This document shows positions 1 through 12,917 of a stretch of DNA of 64,000 bases, one piece after another. Position 1 is the stretch's first letter, and each line of letters begins with the position of its first letter. Under the pieces are notes generated by a model. The model saw nothing but the letters and a program-made list of their open reading frames with translations. It was not told where the DNA came from and searched no databases. This DNA comes from Micractinium sp. NFX-FRZ (Eukaryota > Chlorophyta > Trebouxiophyceae > Chlorellales > Chlorellaceae). Location of the stretch: assembly GCA_029339195.1 (NCBI GenBank), contig JAPTJF010000154.1, forward strand, positions 1 to 64,000, in the 5' to 3' direction. The position numbers and the translations under genes were made by a program.

Positions 1-280
1 AAGGTGGGGAAATGGATTCTGCGCCTGCAGGAAACGTCGGGAACAATGTCGGGTTTTTGGGTCAGATCCACTAGTGCATCCGACCCGCCGCTCGGGCCGG
101 GAACCCCTTCCCCAACCGTGTTACTATTGGTGACAATACCTCATAGCAGGCAGGAGATCGCGGTGCAATAGAACATTTGCCAGATGAGGCCATGCCAGCG
201 ACTCCGCCGAGGGGCAGAGTCGAGAAAGCGTTGTCGCCCGCCGTGCATTTTTTTCGCGTCCTAAGCCTTCCTGTCTGCAC
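1..280. other. Upstream region of the ankyrin gene
   Basis: No convincing coding exon is visible on either strand. The stretch immediately precedes the ATG at 281 and probably holds the promoter and 5' UTR of the ankyrin-repeat gene. I see no clear TATA box. Confidence 0.4.
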
Positions 281-3200
281 ATGGATGTAACAGAGCCCCC
301 ATCAAAGTTCCCGGCCCTTCAGGCAGTCTGCCGAGATGACCCGCCAACCTTGGTGCAGGCGGACCTGGGCGGCCCAGTCCCTGAGGCTCTGGCAGGCCTC
401 CAAGCCCTTCACCTCGCTGCCGCCCTAGGGTGGGTGGCATGTGTGCTGGCGTGCGGTGTGGGTGCCCGGCGGCGGCGGGTGGGGCGGGTGGGCGGGAATG
501 CTGCGGGGCGTGGTCCCGCCGCCACTCACAACACGCTGCCTTCTCACCACTGCTGGATGCAGGCGCACGCGCTGCGTGCGGGTTCTGCTTGACACAGGTG
601 GGCTACTGTATGCTGCGGGGCTGGGGTTTGTAGCTGTGCCCCAACCTGCCATGGCGGCTTCTGCCCGCCCCTGCCCTGCCCCCACCGCTGTGCACCCGCA
701 CCCTCAGCACGCCCCAATGGTCAGGCCACCCACCCACAGATCGCCCTCCCCTCTCTGTACATCTCCCCCTTCAGGCGCCGACCCCTCCCCCAGCACCGTG
801 CCGCCCATGCCGCCCCCCGGCGAGGGCGGTGGCGCAGACGGCGGCGACGCCGAGGCCTATGCATCTTACGAGAGCGTGTGCAGCAGCCCGCTGTACCGTG
901 AGCTCAAAGCCCTGCTCCCTGGCTCCTCCGAGTTCTCCCACACCTACAGCCTGGCCCAGCTGCTGCTGCGGGGGCCCTGCACGCCGCTCACGCTGGCCGT
1001 GCGCTTTGGCCGCCAGGTGGCGGCGCGCATGCTGCTGGGGGCCATCGATCGGCGGCAGCGGGAGCGCGCCTTGCAGGCTGCACAAGCCGCCGCTGGCGAT
1101 GAGGGGCTGGTGTCCCTGAAACACGTGCACTTGATTGCGACCACTGCGGCAGCCGGCAGTGCTGAGCTGGATGCTGCACTGGCGGTGTGGAGCGCCTCCC
1201 CAGACCCCGCGCTGTCGCTGCTGCGCCGCCTGCTGGCAGGGGGCGGCGACCCTCTGCGCGCAGCGCTGCCCGCCATGCTGCAGCGCTACTCCACCTGCTC
1301 TCCCACCAGCACCATGGCAGAGAAGATGAAAACGGGGCTGCAGACGGTGCTAGAACACGTGCTGCCCAACCGCTCGCACGGCAGCGGCAGCAGCGGCAGC
1401 AGTGCGGCCGGCGCCGGAAGCAGCGGAAGCAGCAGCGGCAGCGGCAGCGGCAGGGCAGGTGGCGGCGTGGGTGCAGGCAGCGCAAGCGTGGGCGGGTTTG
1501 AGAGCGCTCCCCGCAGCCGACAGGGCTGCCGCGCGCTGGGCTGCGCCGAGCACCTGCGCGCCCTGCTGGCAGCCGCTGTGGCCTGCTGCGATGTGCAGCG
1601 CTGCGAGCAGCTGCTGGCGGCGCTGGAGTCGCCGGCCCTGGATGCAGCCCCATGGGTTGTGCCGGGCGGGAATGCCTCGCTCCTGGTGTCTGCCGCTGCG
1701 CACGACATGGCCGGGGTGGTGCGCCGCCTGCTGGCGCTGCCGCCGGTGCACGACGGCGGCCCGCCACCCTTCCAGCCAAACATGTGGGCGGAGGAGGGGC
1801 TGAGCGCCCTGATGGCGGCGGCGCAGGTGATGGGGGCAGGTGGATTGTCACCAAACTTGGACCGGCCCGTCACCAACCGCCAGTCGCTGGCTCAGCCTAG
1901 GTCCCAAGGATAGGAAGGCTGTTTCTGGCTGGGCAAGGCTAACCCATCTGCCTTGCAGCGGTGTATGTGCTGTGAGCGCTGGGTGCCTTGCCGGAGCGGG
2001 GAGCTACGGAGAAGCTGGACCCTTATCCGCGTGCCCGCTCCCCTCCCTCCCCCTGCAGCGTGGCGCGCTGGGCGCGCTGGGCGCCCTGCTGGAGGCGGGA
2101 GCCACGGTGAACCTGGCTGACGAGCTGGGAGCTACTGCGCTGCACTGGGGGGTGGTGGGGGGCCAGGAGGCAGCGGTCATGCTGCTGGCACAGGTGGGTG
2201 TGGGAGGGGGTGGGGATGGGGAGGGATGCGTGGTGTGGCTTTGCATTAAAGCGGGGGATGGTGGGAGGTCGGAGGTGGGAGGTCGGAGGTCTATGCTGGG
2301 ATGATTGGTCATGGGATGGTGGGAGGAGACCATGTGAAAAGGGGATGAGGAGGGGGAGGAAGGCAGGTGGAAGGGCGTGTCAGAGGTGTGCTGCCCATTA
2401 CGGGCTACTAGCCCTGTTTGGTGGCCCCGCCCCCGACCCTCTCCTGCTGCCGCTCCCCCCCCTGTCCCGCCGTGCAGCACGGTGCAGCGGTGGACCAGGC
2501 GGCGACGGTTCACGAGGAGGAGGAACACCTGGAGAGGCCGCTGCTCACAGCCATCCATGGGGGAAACCTGCCCATGGCGCGCCTGCTGCACCAGGCAAGG
2601 GTTTGAGTTTGAGGACGGCCTTGAGGGAGAGAGGCGTGGTGGCGAAGCGGAGAGGGAGCTGGTGAAGGGGGTGGCAGCGCAATAGCGCTGCTGTGCGTGC
2701 TGGGCTGAGGGAAGCCTGCGCATGGCGCGCCTGCTGCAGCCTGGAGGGCTGCAACAATGGGCATGGTGTTGTTGCATGGTGCTGGCCCTCAGCGGAGGGC
2801 ATGAAGGGAGGCCAGGGCGGTGCGCATGGACTCTGTGGAGCACCCCTTGGCACCTGCATATAACAGAATGCAACACGCCTGGTGCCTCCCCGCCTCCCCC
2901 CACGTATGCTGCAGCTGGGTGCCAGCCTGGACCTGCCCAGCGCGGGCGGCTACACCCCTCTGTCTGTGTCCATCTGCTGGGAGCAGGAGGAGGCGGCGCG
3001 CATGCTGCTGCAGCTGGGGGCCAACCCAAACCAGGTGCAAAGCACAGCTGGCAACGCTCCTCTTCCCTAACATGTGAATTACGTTTTGGTTTGATGGAAG
3101 GGCCGGGGGAGGCCCCTGGTGCGGCGTCAATGTGGGCCCCAGGTGCAGCAGCATGCGCGCTGGCCCGCTGCTGCACTGCACCTGAAGGCGTCCAGTGCAG

Positions 3201-6200
3201 TCAATGCCCGCAAGTTGGTGACACCTGTTGTGCACTCTGGGAGCGTCTTCACCGAATTAAGTTGTAACTGTCTAGGGCGCCCCACCCCCTCCGCGCTCCC
3301 TGCAGGTGCTGCCGCCCGAGATCAACGGGGGGCAGTACCAGATGTGGTCGGAGAACTATTCGGTGGAGGAGGTGGGGCGGGGCCGGGTGGGCGGGGAGGT
3401 GGACGGGTGGGCGGAATCCCACGCTTGCAAGGGAACATAACACAGTAGCGGAAGTGCAGGGTGCCTGGTGCAGGGGTTGGCTGAGGAATGCTGCTGTGGT
3501 GGAGGCGGGTGGGCGGGTGGAGCCAAAGGGGAACTGGATGGGGGAGCCGTGCACCAGGAGTTGGGTGGGCACACGGCAGACGGTTGGCGGCGGCAGCGGC
3601 TGGGAAGGGTGGCTAGCAAGTGGGGGAGTGAGACGCCTTGCCAACTGGAAGGCGTGCCTGCGGGAGGGGAGGTGGCCTGCATACTGGGTGCAAGGGGAGA
3701 GCGTTGCACAGTGCGCACCCGTGTGTCCCACCTGCCTGCCGGGGCGGGCAGCCACCCAGAGACTTGCACACTTTGCTGGCGGCTTGACCCCCGGCCCCAC
3801 CACCACCCCACGTGCTGTGCACACACCCCTGCAGGCCCGCACGCTGCTGGGCATGGCCTGCTCCCGCATGGACTGGCGCGTCTTTGTGGAACTCCTGCTG
3901 GCGGTGAGTGTGGGCACAGGTGATGGCTTGGCTGTTGGACAAGTAACCGTCCCTGTCAGACACTTTAGGGCGTAAGCGGAACTGCTGCTGGCGGTGGGTT
4001 GCCTGGGGTGACTTTCCTTTTGTTTTGGGGGCGGCTGCAGTGGTTGTGAAGCCGCTGCGGCATCCTCCGTAAGTAAGCATTCTTCAGGGGCAAAGTTCGG
4101 TTGGGTGGGCCGGGCGTGAAGCTTGCAGGATAGTGCAGCGGGAGGCAGCTCTTACACCGCTGTATTTTCCTTAGCCAACCGCATGCCCCCGCGCGCCCCC
4201 CTGCCCCGCCGCTTCGCGCAGTCTGGCGCCGACCCCACGCTGCGCCACCCGCAGACGGGGCTCACTCCCGCCGCTGAGGTGGCAGCCTTTGGTGAGGTGC
4301 CCGCTGCCCTTCCTCATGCCCATTGCCCTGCCTGCCCTGCCCTGCCCAACCCTGCTGCCAGGTTTGATTTGGTGTGCTCCACCTTCCCCGTGCCCTCCTG
4401 GTCTCTGCCCTGCCTTGCCCCTCCCCTCTGTGGCCGTGCAATGCCTTGCTCTCTGTGCTGACGTCGTGCCGCTGTTTGCTTTGTGCGTTGTCTAGTTTCC
4501 CTCCCCTGACCCTCCCTCCCACTGCCCACCACTTGCTCAACCCGCAGGCGCCCTGGAGGAGGCTGCGCTGCTGTTTGAGCTGTCGGCACCCCCAGCAGGC
4601 CCCCACAGCCTGGAGCAGCTGGGGTGGGCGGAGGCCATGTCGGAAGCTGTGAGTCCCAGCAGGGAGCATGCTGCTAGGCAAGACGTGCCGCTGGCTGTGT
4701 GCTGAAAGCGGTCCAGGAGGGCTCGGGAGCGTGAGGCACCCGGGCTGAGGCCATGTCGGAAGCTGTGACTTCGTGGGACGGCGTGGGGTGGGATGGGCAA
4801 GTGTACGCGCGTGTGCGTCTGGGGCTGCAGCTTCACATACCTGGTGCCGGGGAGGGCGGAAACTGCACACCTGGTACCGGGGAGGGCATGCCGGCAGCTG
4901 TGCATGCCAGGGCTTGGACAGGGTGGAACAGCAAGGTGGGGCACACAACTCCGTCCACCTTTTTGGCTCATAACAGCGACATCTTTCCAGCCATGGCTTC
5001 CAGTCTTGACCACCACCCGCCCGGGCTGGGCACCAGACACCACACACCACATCCCGCTGCCCCCCTGCCACCTCCCCCCACCGCACACAGGTCGCAATTC
5101 CTGCTTCTACTCCCCTGCCACCCTTGTCCGGCATCGAACACTCCCATCATCTGACAACCAGACACCGTCCCCCGCTGCCCCCCTCCCCCCTCCACAACGC
5201 AGGCCCGCAACTTTTACTTCTATTCCTCAGCCACCCACCCAAGCGACGATGGTTCCCTGGAGCCCCTGCTGGACGCCTGGCGCCAGCAGCAGCCGCACGC
5301 AGACGCGCCCCCGCCCCCCGCCGCCTGCCGCTCCATCGTGGCGGCGCTGCTGGACCACCCGGCTCTCAGGCCCAAGTCGGACGGCTCGGGCCAGGTGCGG
5401 CGAGGGCGAGGGTCGGCGGGAGGCTGTGGGCCGCCAGTTTGGAAGTGTGCCGCCTGCTGCGCGCCAGCAGGCACAGCAACTGCACCTCACGAGCACAACT
5501 GCGCCGCTCTCCTGTCCTCCCCGCCGGGCCTGCTGCTGCAGCTGGCGGCGGGCGCTGAGCTGTCGGGTGTGCTGCAGGCGGAGCGCCTTGCGGCAGTGGG
5601 CATATGTGCAGACCTGCTGGAGACGCTGGAGGCCAGCCCCTGCAAGTGAGTGCGGGTGGGGTGTGCTGGGCAGGCATCTCTGCAGGCAAGTGATGTAAGT
5701 GGTGCATGCGCTGTTATTGTTTGCAAGTCAGGGTGGGTAGTCTTGTGGGTGGGAGCTCTGCTGCAGGTAGCAGATTCTGAACAAAGAGTGGACGGCAGCC
5801 CTTGCATGTGTGGTGTGGGTGGGCAGGCGATTGACTGGAGCGTGACATGTGAAGTCTAAGAGGATGCCGTCAGAAAGTGCCCAGGGCTGCTGCTGCCCAC
5901 TAATCTTTGCCACACATGTGGTTGTGCAGCTTGCCAGGCAGCTAGGCATGCCAACAATTTACAGGCCCTGCCATGCCCCTGTCGATTCCTGCTCTGCCCC
6001 CGGCTGCCGCCTGCAGGGCCGTGGTGCTGGCGGCCGCCCCGCCCGCCAAGCGCTGGTCCCCCGCCCGGCACGCGTCCTTCCCGCCCGCCTTCAAGCAGGC
6101 GGCACGTGCGCTGCTGCTGGCCAACCACCGCCTGCTGGCACGCACTCGTGCCATGTCAGGCACTGCCTGTGCCAGGCAGCTGAAGGCGGTGAAGTGGGCG

Positions 6201-6611
6201 GACATCTTGGCTGAGATCCGGAGGCAGCAGAAGCTAGATGCGCTGGAGCTGGAATGCGACTCACAAACGCTGCTTCCGGACAGCAGCAGCAAGACGAGCA
6301 GCGGAGACAGCGGCAAGGGCTGCAGCGCTGGCTGCGGCGGCAGCAGCAGCGCCGCTGCTGTGCAGGGCATGCCCAGCGACGCCCTGTTCTTGGGGGACAG
6401 CACCGGCGCCCACGCCGACACAGGCGGTGGCGGCAGCAGCAGCAGCGGCAGCAGCGGCAGCGGCTCTGTGCAGGGCCTGCCTCGGGATGCTGTGTACGAG
6501 GTGCTGCGCCACCTGGCGGCCGCCCCACTGTCTTTTTGGATGCGCCAGCCAGCAGCAGCCGAGCCAGTGGCTGTGCCCGAGCCCAAGCCACAAGAGTGCG
6601 TCCCGACGTAG
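281..6611 (+). CDS. Ankyrin-repeat protein, 13 exons, 934 aa
   Basis: The exons are about 281-429, 563-597, 775-1826, 2059-2193, 2478-2594, 2915-3034, 3306-3371, 3835-3903, 4222-4291, 4548-4648, 5203-5394, 5542-5645 and 6017-6611. Their lengths sum to 2805 nt in one frame. Spliced exons restore ankyrin helices: 'LQALHLAAALG' joins 'RTRCVRVLLDTGADP', and later repeats read 'LGALLEAGATVNLADELG', 'ATALHWGVVGGQEAAVMLL', 'LPMARLLHQLGASLDLPS' and 'ARMLLQLGANPNQ'. I count about seven or eight repeats, interrupted by a Gly/Ser-rich insert near 1378-1490. After the repeats comes a basic region (6017-6240) and another Ser/Gly low-complexity tract. Ankyrin repeats mediate protein-protein binding. No enzymatic domain is seen, so the partner is unknown. 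The intron after exon 5 starts with GC. Several introns contain degraded copies of the neighbouring exon edge. The ATG at 281 is the first in frame. Confidence 0.85.
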
Positions 6612-7463
6612 AGCTCGGGCAGTGCCCCTACCCGCTGTCTCGATGCATGTGTTCAGCCGAGGCACCAGCGTCGAGGCAGCGCCCCTGTTCTTTCATAGCG
6701 CGTGGCAAGGCCCGCCCCCTTTCGGCACTGCCAGTCTACAGCCTGTGCAGCCTGGGTGTCGCAGCACGCACCCCCTTTTAGCCAGCCCAGGATGACTGTT
6801 CCACACAGCCTTTCAGCGCAGCTGGCCTGCCCTGTGCAGGGCGGGCGCTTAGTCCAGCTATAAACGTACCATACACTCCTTAGCCTTGGGTCCATCTCCC
6901 AGTTGGAGGCCTCGTGTGCATGCTTCTGTAAAATAACCCAATACGCATACCGTACGCACTCCTAGCCTAGTTGTCACAGCCGCCCGCACTCCAACAAACA
7001 CCACGCTCCTGCACACTTGGCGCCCCCAGGCGCCCTACCCCTGCTTCCTGCCTGCCTGCATGTAGCCGCCCTCTGCTCTGCTGCCTTCCTCCGTGCACAG
7101 TTCTTTGAACCTGTTGCGTGCCTGCACGCGCCCCCTGCACATCCCTGCTGTTTGCCATGGTGTTGTCCCATGCTGTTGTAAATAGAGTAGAAGCAGGGGT
7201 GCGGGCTGCAGGAGAGCAAGTGATGTAAGTTGAACACCGTGCGGGGGGTGCAGGCACGGCACATACAATCTCCAACAATCCAATCTGGCCCAACCAAAGG
7301 CTGGGCCAGCGGGCAGGAAAAAAAAACTAATCGCAGGAAGGGCAATGAGACGTGAGGGGAAGCCGTGGCAGATGATTAGTGAGCAGGCAGCACACCTCTT
7401 AGCTGACCAGCCGTACAGCACAACATAGTTTGCACAGAAGTACATTTCAATGCTGCTTCCCTG
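6612..7463. other. Convergent intergenic region, 3' UTRs
   Basis: This lies between the stop of the ankyrin gene and the stop of the minus-strand MYND gene. No exon-like ORF is supported. It probably holds both 3' UTRs. I did not find a minus-strand TGTAA for the MYND gene. Confidence 0.5.
6927..6931 (+). promoter_or_regulatory. TGTAA polyadenylation signal of the ankyrin gene
   Basis: TGTAA lies 316 nt past the stop codon. TGTAA is the usual poly(A) signal in chlorophyte algae, and the SAS10 and SPT4 genes here have one at a similar distance. Confidence 0.5.
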
Positions 7464-10400
7464 CTACGCGCCATGCTGTGCCTCCCGCTGCGCCTGCTGC
7501 GCCGCCTGCCGCTCTGCCCGCTCGGCTGCCAGCCCTGCACATCCGTGCTTGTGCCCCGCCCGCCAGTCGGCATGCTGGCAGGCAGCGCCGCAGTACCGAG
7601 CGCTCATGCACACCGCGCACCGCTTGCTGCCCGGCTGCTGCCCCGCATCCGGGCCACCGGCCGCGCCCAGGTTGGGGCAGCGCAGGTATGCACAGCACCG
7701 GGTGGCGGCCGCCCGCGCCACCTCCACTCGTGATGCTGCCAGCTCCTCGGGCCCGGCCGCCTGCCAGGCCTGCTGCAGCAAGCGGGCAGCCTCCTCTGCA
7801 TGCGGCAGGCACTCCTGCAGCACGCCCAGCTGCTGCACAGCTTCCTCCTTGTCCTCGGCTGCTTGCTCGGGCAGCCGCCCCTCCAGCGCCGCCGCTGCCT
7901 GTTCCGCCGCCAGCCGCATCGCCTCAACCTCCGTCTCCTCGGCCAGCTCCTCTGCCTCCTCTTGCATCGCCTCAAGCGCAGAGGTGATGGCATCGGTCAG
8001 AGACAACAGCTGCAGGGCAGCCAAGGGCGGCGTGGCAGGGGGTGAGTGCGGGGTGAGCAAGACGCATGCGCAGAGCTTGCAGTGGGGACGGGGGCCACAC
8101 ACAGGGGCATGAGAAGCGGGGGCACATCAGGGCAAACTGAGGGGTGTGAGAAGCGGGGTGCGCATCATGGCACACATGCAAGAGGCATGAGGAGCGGGGT
8201 GCGCATCAGGGCACTAGTACCAGAGTCATGAGGAAGGGGGTGCACATCAGGGCACACACAGCCGTCACCACAGGCGCGCCGCCCCCACACCCCTGACTCT
8301 GTTGGCAACGGGGGCACGTGTCTCACCGTGTCCTGCTCCACCGCTGCCAGGCCCGCAGCTCCCATCCTGGCTGGCGCCGCCAGCACCGCCGCCAGCAGGC
8401 CGTGCTCCACCAGCCTGGCAAAGGTGCGGGGCCAGGGGCTGGCCGGTCTCACCAGCTGCGCAGCATTTCCAAGGCACGTGTCTGGAGAAGCTTCCTCCTC
8501 CACCTGCACACACGGACACAGAAGGCACAGATGAGGGGATGCTTGCTTGAGGTGGGGCCAGAATCGGGGGGAGGAGAGCAGGCATCAGCCGCAGCGCCGG
8601 CAGCACGTAAGCGGCAGCCGCGGCGACAGCAACAAGCCGCTATGCGACACCATTTCCTCGAGCGCAAGCAGCGGCACGCCCTGTGATGCCAGCCACACAC
8701 AGCAGGCGCGAAGCAGAGCGCCTGCATGCGCAATGCAAAGCAGGGCGTGCGCCGCTCACCGCCGCAATGCCGTACTCAGCCAGCCACTGCAGCAGCTCTG
8801 GATGGCGGGCGTGCAGGCACTGGGGGTTCAGGCCAGCAAACAGAGCCAGCTGCAGGGCCACCTCCATGTGAGGGGTTGGCTCCTCGCATGGGACCTCTGC
8901 CGGGTGGCCGGGATCAAAGGAGACGCACACAATCTCGCAGCATAGGGAGGCAGCCGCCTCGCGCCGCCTGCGCGGGGGGCGGGGCACGAAAGGCCGCCGG
9001 CATGTCAACACCAGGGGTGCAGGCTAGGTCAACGGTGCTCGGCTGGCCAGGGTGCAGGGCGCACTGGCTGACGGGCGCACTGGTTGCCAGGCACACTGGC
9101 TGACGGGCGCACTGGTTGCCAGGCACACTGGCTGACGGGCGCACTGGTTGCCAGGCACCCTGACCCGGAGGCACAGTGCACATGCCCAGCCCTGCTGCCC
9201 AGCCCCGGTGCAGCACTCAATGCAGCACCCACAACAGCTGCAGGACACAGGCCCCGGCGCACCTGCTTGCGGCCGTGTGCTTGGCGGTCCCCACAGCGTG
9301 TGGGTTGATGAGCGCACCCTCGAGCGCCCAGCTGAGCCGGGCTGCCCTCACAAGTGACCCCGCCAGGGTGCCCGGATGGAAGAGGCCCGGCGGCCAGCGC
9401 TGCCGCTGCTCTGCCGCCGCTGCAGCTGCCCAGAACACGAGGCGCCCGCCGCTGATGAGCAGCTGGCGGGCAGCTGGCGCCACGGCTGCAGCTGCCCTGT
9501 GTTGGGCGGCCTGGCTGCCTGCCCAGGCGCTGCCCCCATCCTCGCTGCCGCTGCCGCTGCCGCTGCCGCCATCCTCGCCGTCGCTGTCGCTGTCTGTGTC
9601 CCACATCTCCACCTCCCAAGTGTCCACCAAGTCGATGCAGGCGCTGAGCAGCTCCACAAACGCCGCTGCAGTGTACACCATCGCTTTCTCCACCTGCGGC
9701 CCGTCCTCGCCCGCCGCCAGCGCCACCTCGCCCCCCAGCAGCAGCGGCAGCAGGCGCAGCGCGCTGTCGGCTGCCGCCAGCAGCGTCAACGCCTCCTCCT
9801 GTGTGTCGATCTTGCTGCCCAGGGCGTCCGCGTCGGGAAGCACCGCGCCGACCACATCTGTGAGGGTGCTGCACATGCCCAGCAAGAGCTGGGGGTAGCT
9901 GCCCAGCAGCTGCCGCAGCGCGTCTGCCAGGCCGGGCAGCAGCCGGACAAACACCCAGCCGGCCGACCGCTGCGCCGCGGTGCGTGCGGCGGCGCTGGGC
10001 GCCGGGCGCTGCCAGTCCATCGCGTCAACCGACAGCTGCAGCAGCGAAAGGGCCTCGAAGCCGGCGCAAAAGTGCGCCACGTCGCGCTGCCCCTGCGGGC
10101 ATGAGGCGGGCACCGCGATCGCCAGCCGCTCCGCCAGCTGCTGCAGCGACGCCTGCTGCTGCGCTCCGCGCAGGTGCTGCTGCAGGCCGGACTGCAAGCA
10201 ACCTGCCCGCAGCATGGTGAGACTCCAAAACACGATATCGCGCATGTTCTCTGCGCTACGGCGTGCGCCTACTGTGCCTGCTGCTGCCTGCTGCGCCGAC
10301 CGCTGCTCCTGCCCCTGCCCCCGCCCCTCCTCCCGCTCCTGCTCCTGCACTGTCGCTGCAGCGAGCCCCTTGGCTGCATATGGCAGCACCTGACCTGTCA

Positions 10401-11783
10401 GCAGCTGCACCAGCCTGCGCTGCAGGTCGATGTCAGCTGTCACCGCCGCTGCCAGGCGCCCCAGCTGCTGCTGGTGCTTTGTCAGGAGGGCGTTGAGCAC
10501 CGAGGTGGCGCACCAGTACCACTGCAGCCTGGACCCTGCATAGGGGGCGGGCGCTGAGCTATACTCGGTTAGTTGGTGGCACGTCGAACCAGGCATACCC
10601 TGGAATCAGCAGCGCCCCTTGGGAGTGTGCCTGCCCAACTGCCTTCCCCTCCCGTTGCCGGAGCAGGGTTCTGGGTACGCTGTTGGCAGGCAGAGCAGCG
10701 GGCAGGCATGCAGGCAGGTGGCACGGCAAGCAAGCAGGCTTGGGCAAATACGTGGCATGTAGCTGGCTGAGCTGGCAAGCTGATGCACCACGGCTGGCCG
10801 GGGTGGCGGGCCCTCAGGCAGGCAGGGCCGGGTGCAATGTTCCTTGCAGCACTCGTACCTATCAGGTGTGGCTGCTGCGTCAGGAGCTGCGCCACCTCCG
10901 CCAGCCAACGAATCGTGTCAGCCGGAGTGAACACGAGGCGCACCCATGGCCACAGCCCTGCACTGCTGCCGCTGTCGCCGCTGCTGCAGGTGTTCAAAAG
11001 CTGCATGCAGCAATGGCCGGCCTCCAGCTGCGCGCTCAACAGCCGCGACAGGTGCTCAAGTTGCTCGAGCTGCAAAGGGGCACCGGTGCTGCTGCCGGGG
11101 CTGCCGGCTGCCACGCGCGCCATCGCCGCACGGCCACTGCCCAGGATCAGCGTTGCAGCACCCAGCAGCTCTGACGGGCTGTTGCCGACGGTGCACAACC
11201 CAAATGTAGCCAAGAAGTGGCACACGAGGCTGGCACATCCCAGCGCCTCCAGCGCCGAGACCAGCACCTCGACAATGGCGCACGCACAAGCAACCGCCGC
11301 AGCCGGCTTTCCAAAGCAGACAGCTGCGTGCCGAGACGTGCCAGGGAGCTGCACGAAAGTCGTGAAGTCGGTTTAAAAGCGTGTGGAACGTACATCTACA
11401 GTGGGAGTGCTGGACAAGGAAAACACAGGCTCCCCTTGGGGAAGCAGAGAGCGGCAGCAGGGGTGGTGGGCGGCGCACCTGTCGGCAGCTCTCAACTGCG
11501 CGGCTGTTGGGACGATGTCGGACTGGCTTTGCAACCGGGTCTTAGACGCCGATAACCCGTCGACCACCGTCCTGAAAGCCCCGGCCTGCGGGATGCCCTG
11601 CGGGGCGGCCGACAACAGGGAGCTCACCGCATCGAGGGCCCGTAGCAACCCCTGCATGGTGCGAGTTGCGAAGAACCCGCCCAGGTTTCCGCATGCCGAT
11701 TTGATTTGAGGTGCCATCATGCCATGGGCGCCGCCCAGCACGCCCGCCATGCCGCGGCAGGTCGGCTGCATCTGTGGCGGCAT
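7464..11783 (-). CDS. MYND zinc-finger protein, possibly frameshifted near the N-terminus
   Basis: Exons on the minus strand are about 11479-11783, 10859-11335 (5' edge uncertain), 9263-10535, 8760-8967, 8327-8503 and 7464-8009. The C-terminus carries a MYND finger: a cysteine pair 'RCCAYLRC', then 'KRCAVCMSARYCGAAC' and 'QHADWRAGHKHGC'. MYND fingers bind zinc and proline-rich peptides in partner proteins. The long N-terminal part is helical and Leu/Ala-rich with an acidic Asp/Ser stretch near 9590, and matches no fold I recognise. A paralog of the first 3 exons lies at 34272-35756. Against it, exon 2 here changes frame at about 11278 ('LRRLLVRAP' and 'VEVLVSALEALG' are in different frames), as if 10 nt were lost. 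The gene may be damaged there, or may start downstream, for example at about 10969. Confidence 0.7.
8100..8262. repeat. Intronic minisatellite, about 4 units of 44-47 bp
   Basis: Units share a core like 'gaagcggggtgcgcatcagg' followed by 'gcacac'. The array lies in the intron between MYND exons 5 and 6. Confidence 0.65.
9060..9160. repeat. Three tandem 33-bp repeats in a MYND intron
   Basis: The unit begins 'cactggctgacgggcgcact' and continues 'ggttgccaggca'. The three copies are nearly identical, which suggests recent expansion. The array lies in the intron between exons 3 and 4. Confidence 0.85.
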
Positions 11784-12917
11784 TTAATTATTGTCTTTGA
11801 ATTTTGGCCCCCACTCATATTCAAAATTCTACGAACATCACAGAAAAACAGGGTTTGCGTCAGAACCTGCTGTCGCCCAGCGGTAGAGCTGCCGCAGCAG
11901 CACCCCCGAGGGTACGGACGGCGCCTGGCCCAGCCCCAAGGGCCCAGACAGTCGGGCATGTATTGAAGACTTCTGAGCTGTTTTCGACACATGTGTTGAT
12001 GGCGCGTCTGTGTTATGCAGGCTACTTAAACATTCAGCAACCGCGCAGCAACCCCCGCGGCAGCTTGCTCCCCATGTGCTGCTGCCCTGCATCACAGCAT
12101 TGTTGTGCACCCATCTGCTTGCTATGCATGGGCTGCGCCTGTGAGATGGGCGCTGAGGGACAGCTCCTGCATCCCCTCTGCATCGCATCGCATCTGTAAC
12201 GAGTCGGCTGGCAGCAACGCCTGCCGGCGCAGCGTAGCGGCCATCACAAGCACTGCTGGAATTCAGACAGGCGCTGGGCAACACTCCTTGATCAGCTAGC
12301 TGCACTACGCTGCACATCCGTAGAAACTCTGGAAGTTTGCAATGCGTTTATTACAGCAGGCAGCGATTTGACGACATGCACAAGGTGGCCAGTGGCAGCG
12401 CTGGGCGCGGCGGCTTGCCAAGAAGATGAAATGCGAGAGGAACGAGCTTCAACTGGGTGTGTGCCGGAGGCGCACGGGGACGGTGGGTGGCTCGCTCTGC
12501 GAATGCACTCTCAGGTTTAACAACAGGGTGGGGTGGAGGGAAAGGCAGGGCAAATGGGCGCCGCCGTGGTGCATGTGGGACAAATCTTTTTGTGAGGGAA
12601 GGAGTCGTATGAGCAGGGGCTGGCAGGGCAAGCCGGCAGCCGCACCAGCCCGCCACCGCCAGCCCTGCTCAATGTCACACGGAGGGACCGTCCGCCGTCC
12701 CCCCAAGGGGGGTTGCTTACCACGAAACACGCGGTGCAGAGGTTTAGATATGGGTGGGTGCTATGAGGGGACACTGGCGCGTCGCGCCCCCGTCATTGCT
12801 CGGTATGTGGCGCACACCCCGGCACTCCTCTCGTGAGCGAGATGCCTCGAGGGCCGGCGGGGTGCGGGCCACCGTGCTGGCCCTTCAGGCCAGCTTCCAG
12901 GCAGGCAGGCAGCTTCC
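11784..12917. other. Intergenic region, MYND promoter and GH9 3' UTR
   Basis: No supported exon is visible. A minus-strand TGTAA at 12351-12355 fits the 3' end of the GH9 gene. The left part should contain the 5' UTR and promoter of the MYND gene, whose ATG is at 11783. Confidence 0.5.
12351..12355 (-). promoter_or_regulatory. TGTAA polyadenylation signal of the GH9 gene
   Basis: TTACA on the plus strand reads TGTAA on the minus strand, about 560 nt downstream of the GH9 stop codon. Confidence 0.45.

Noticed and set aside
2004..3176. Long minus-strand ORF of 390 codons opposite the ankyrin gene
   Set aside because: It is Pro/Ser/Cys/His-rich with no domain, crosses known exons and introns of the plus-strand gene, and is typical of shadow frames in GC-rich DNA.
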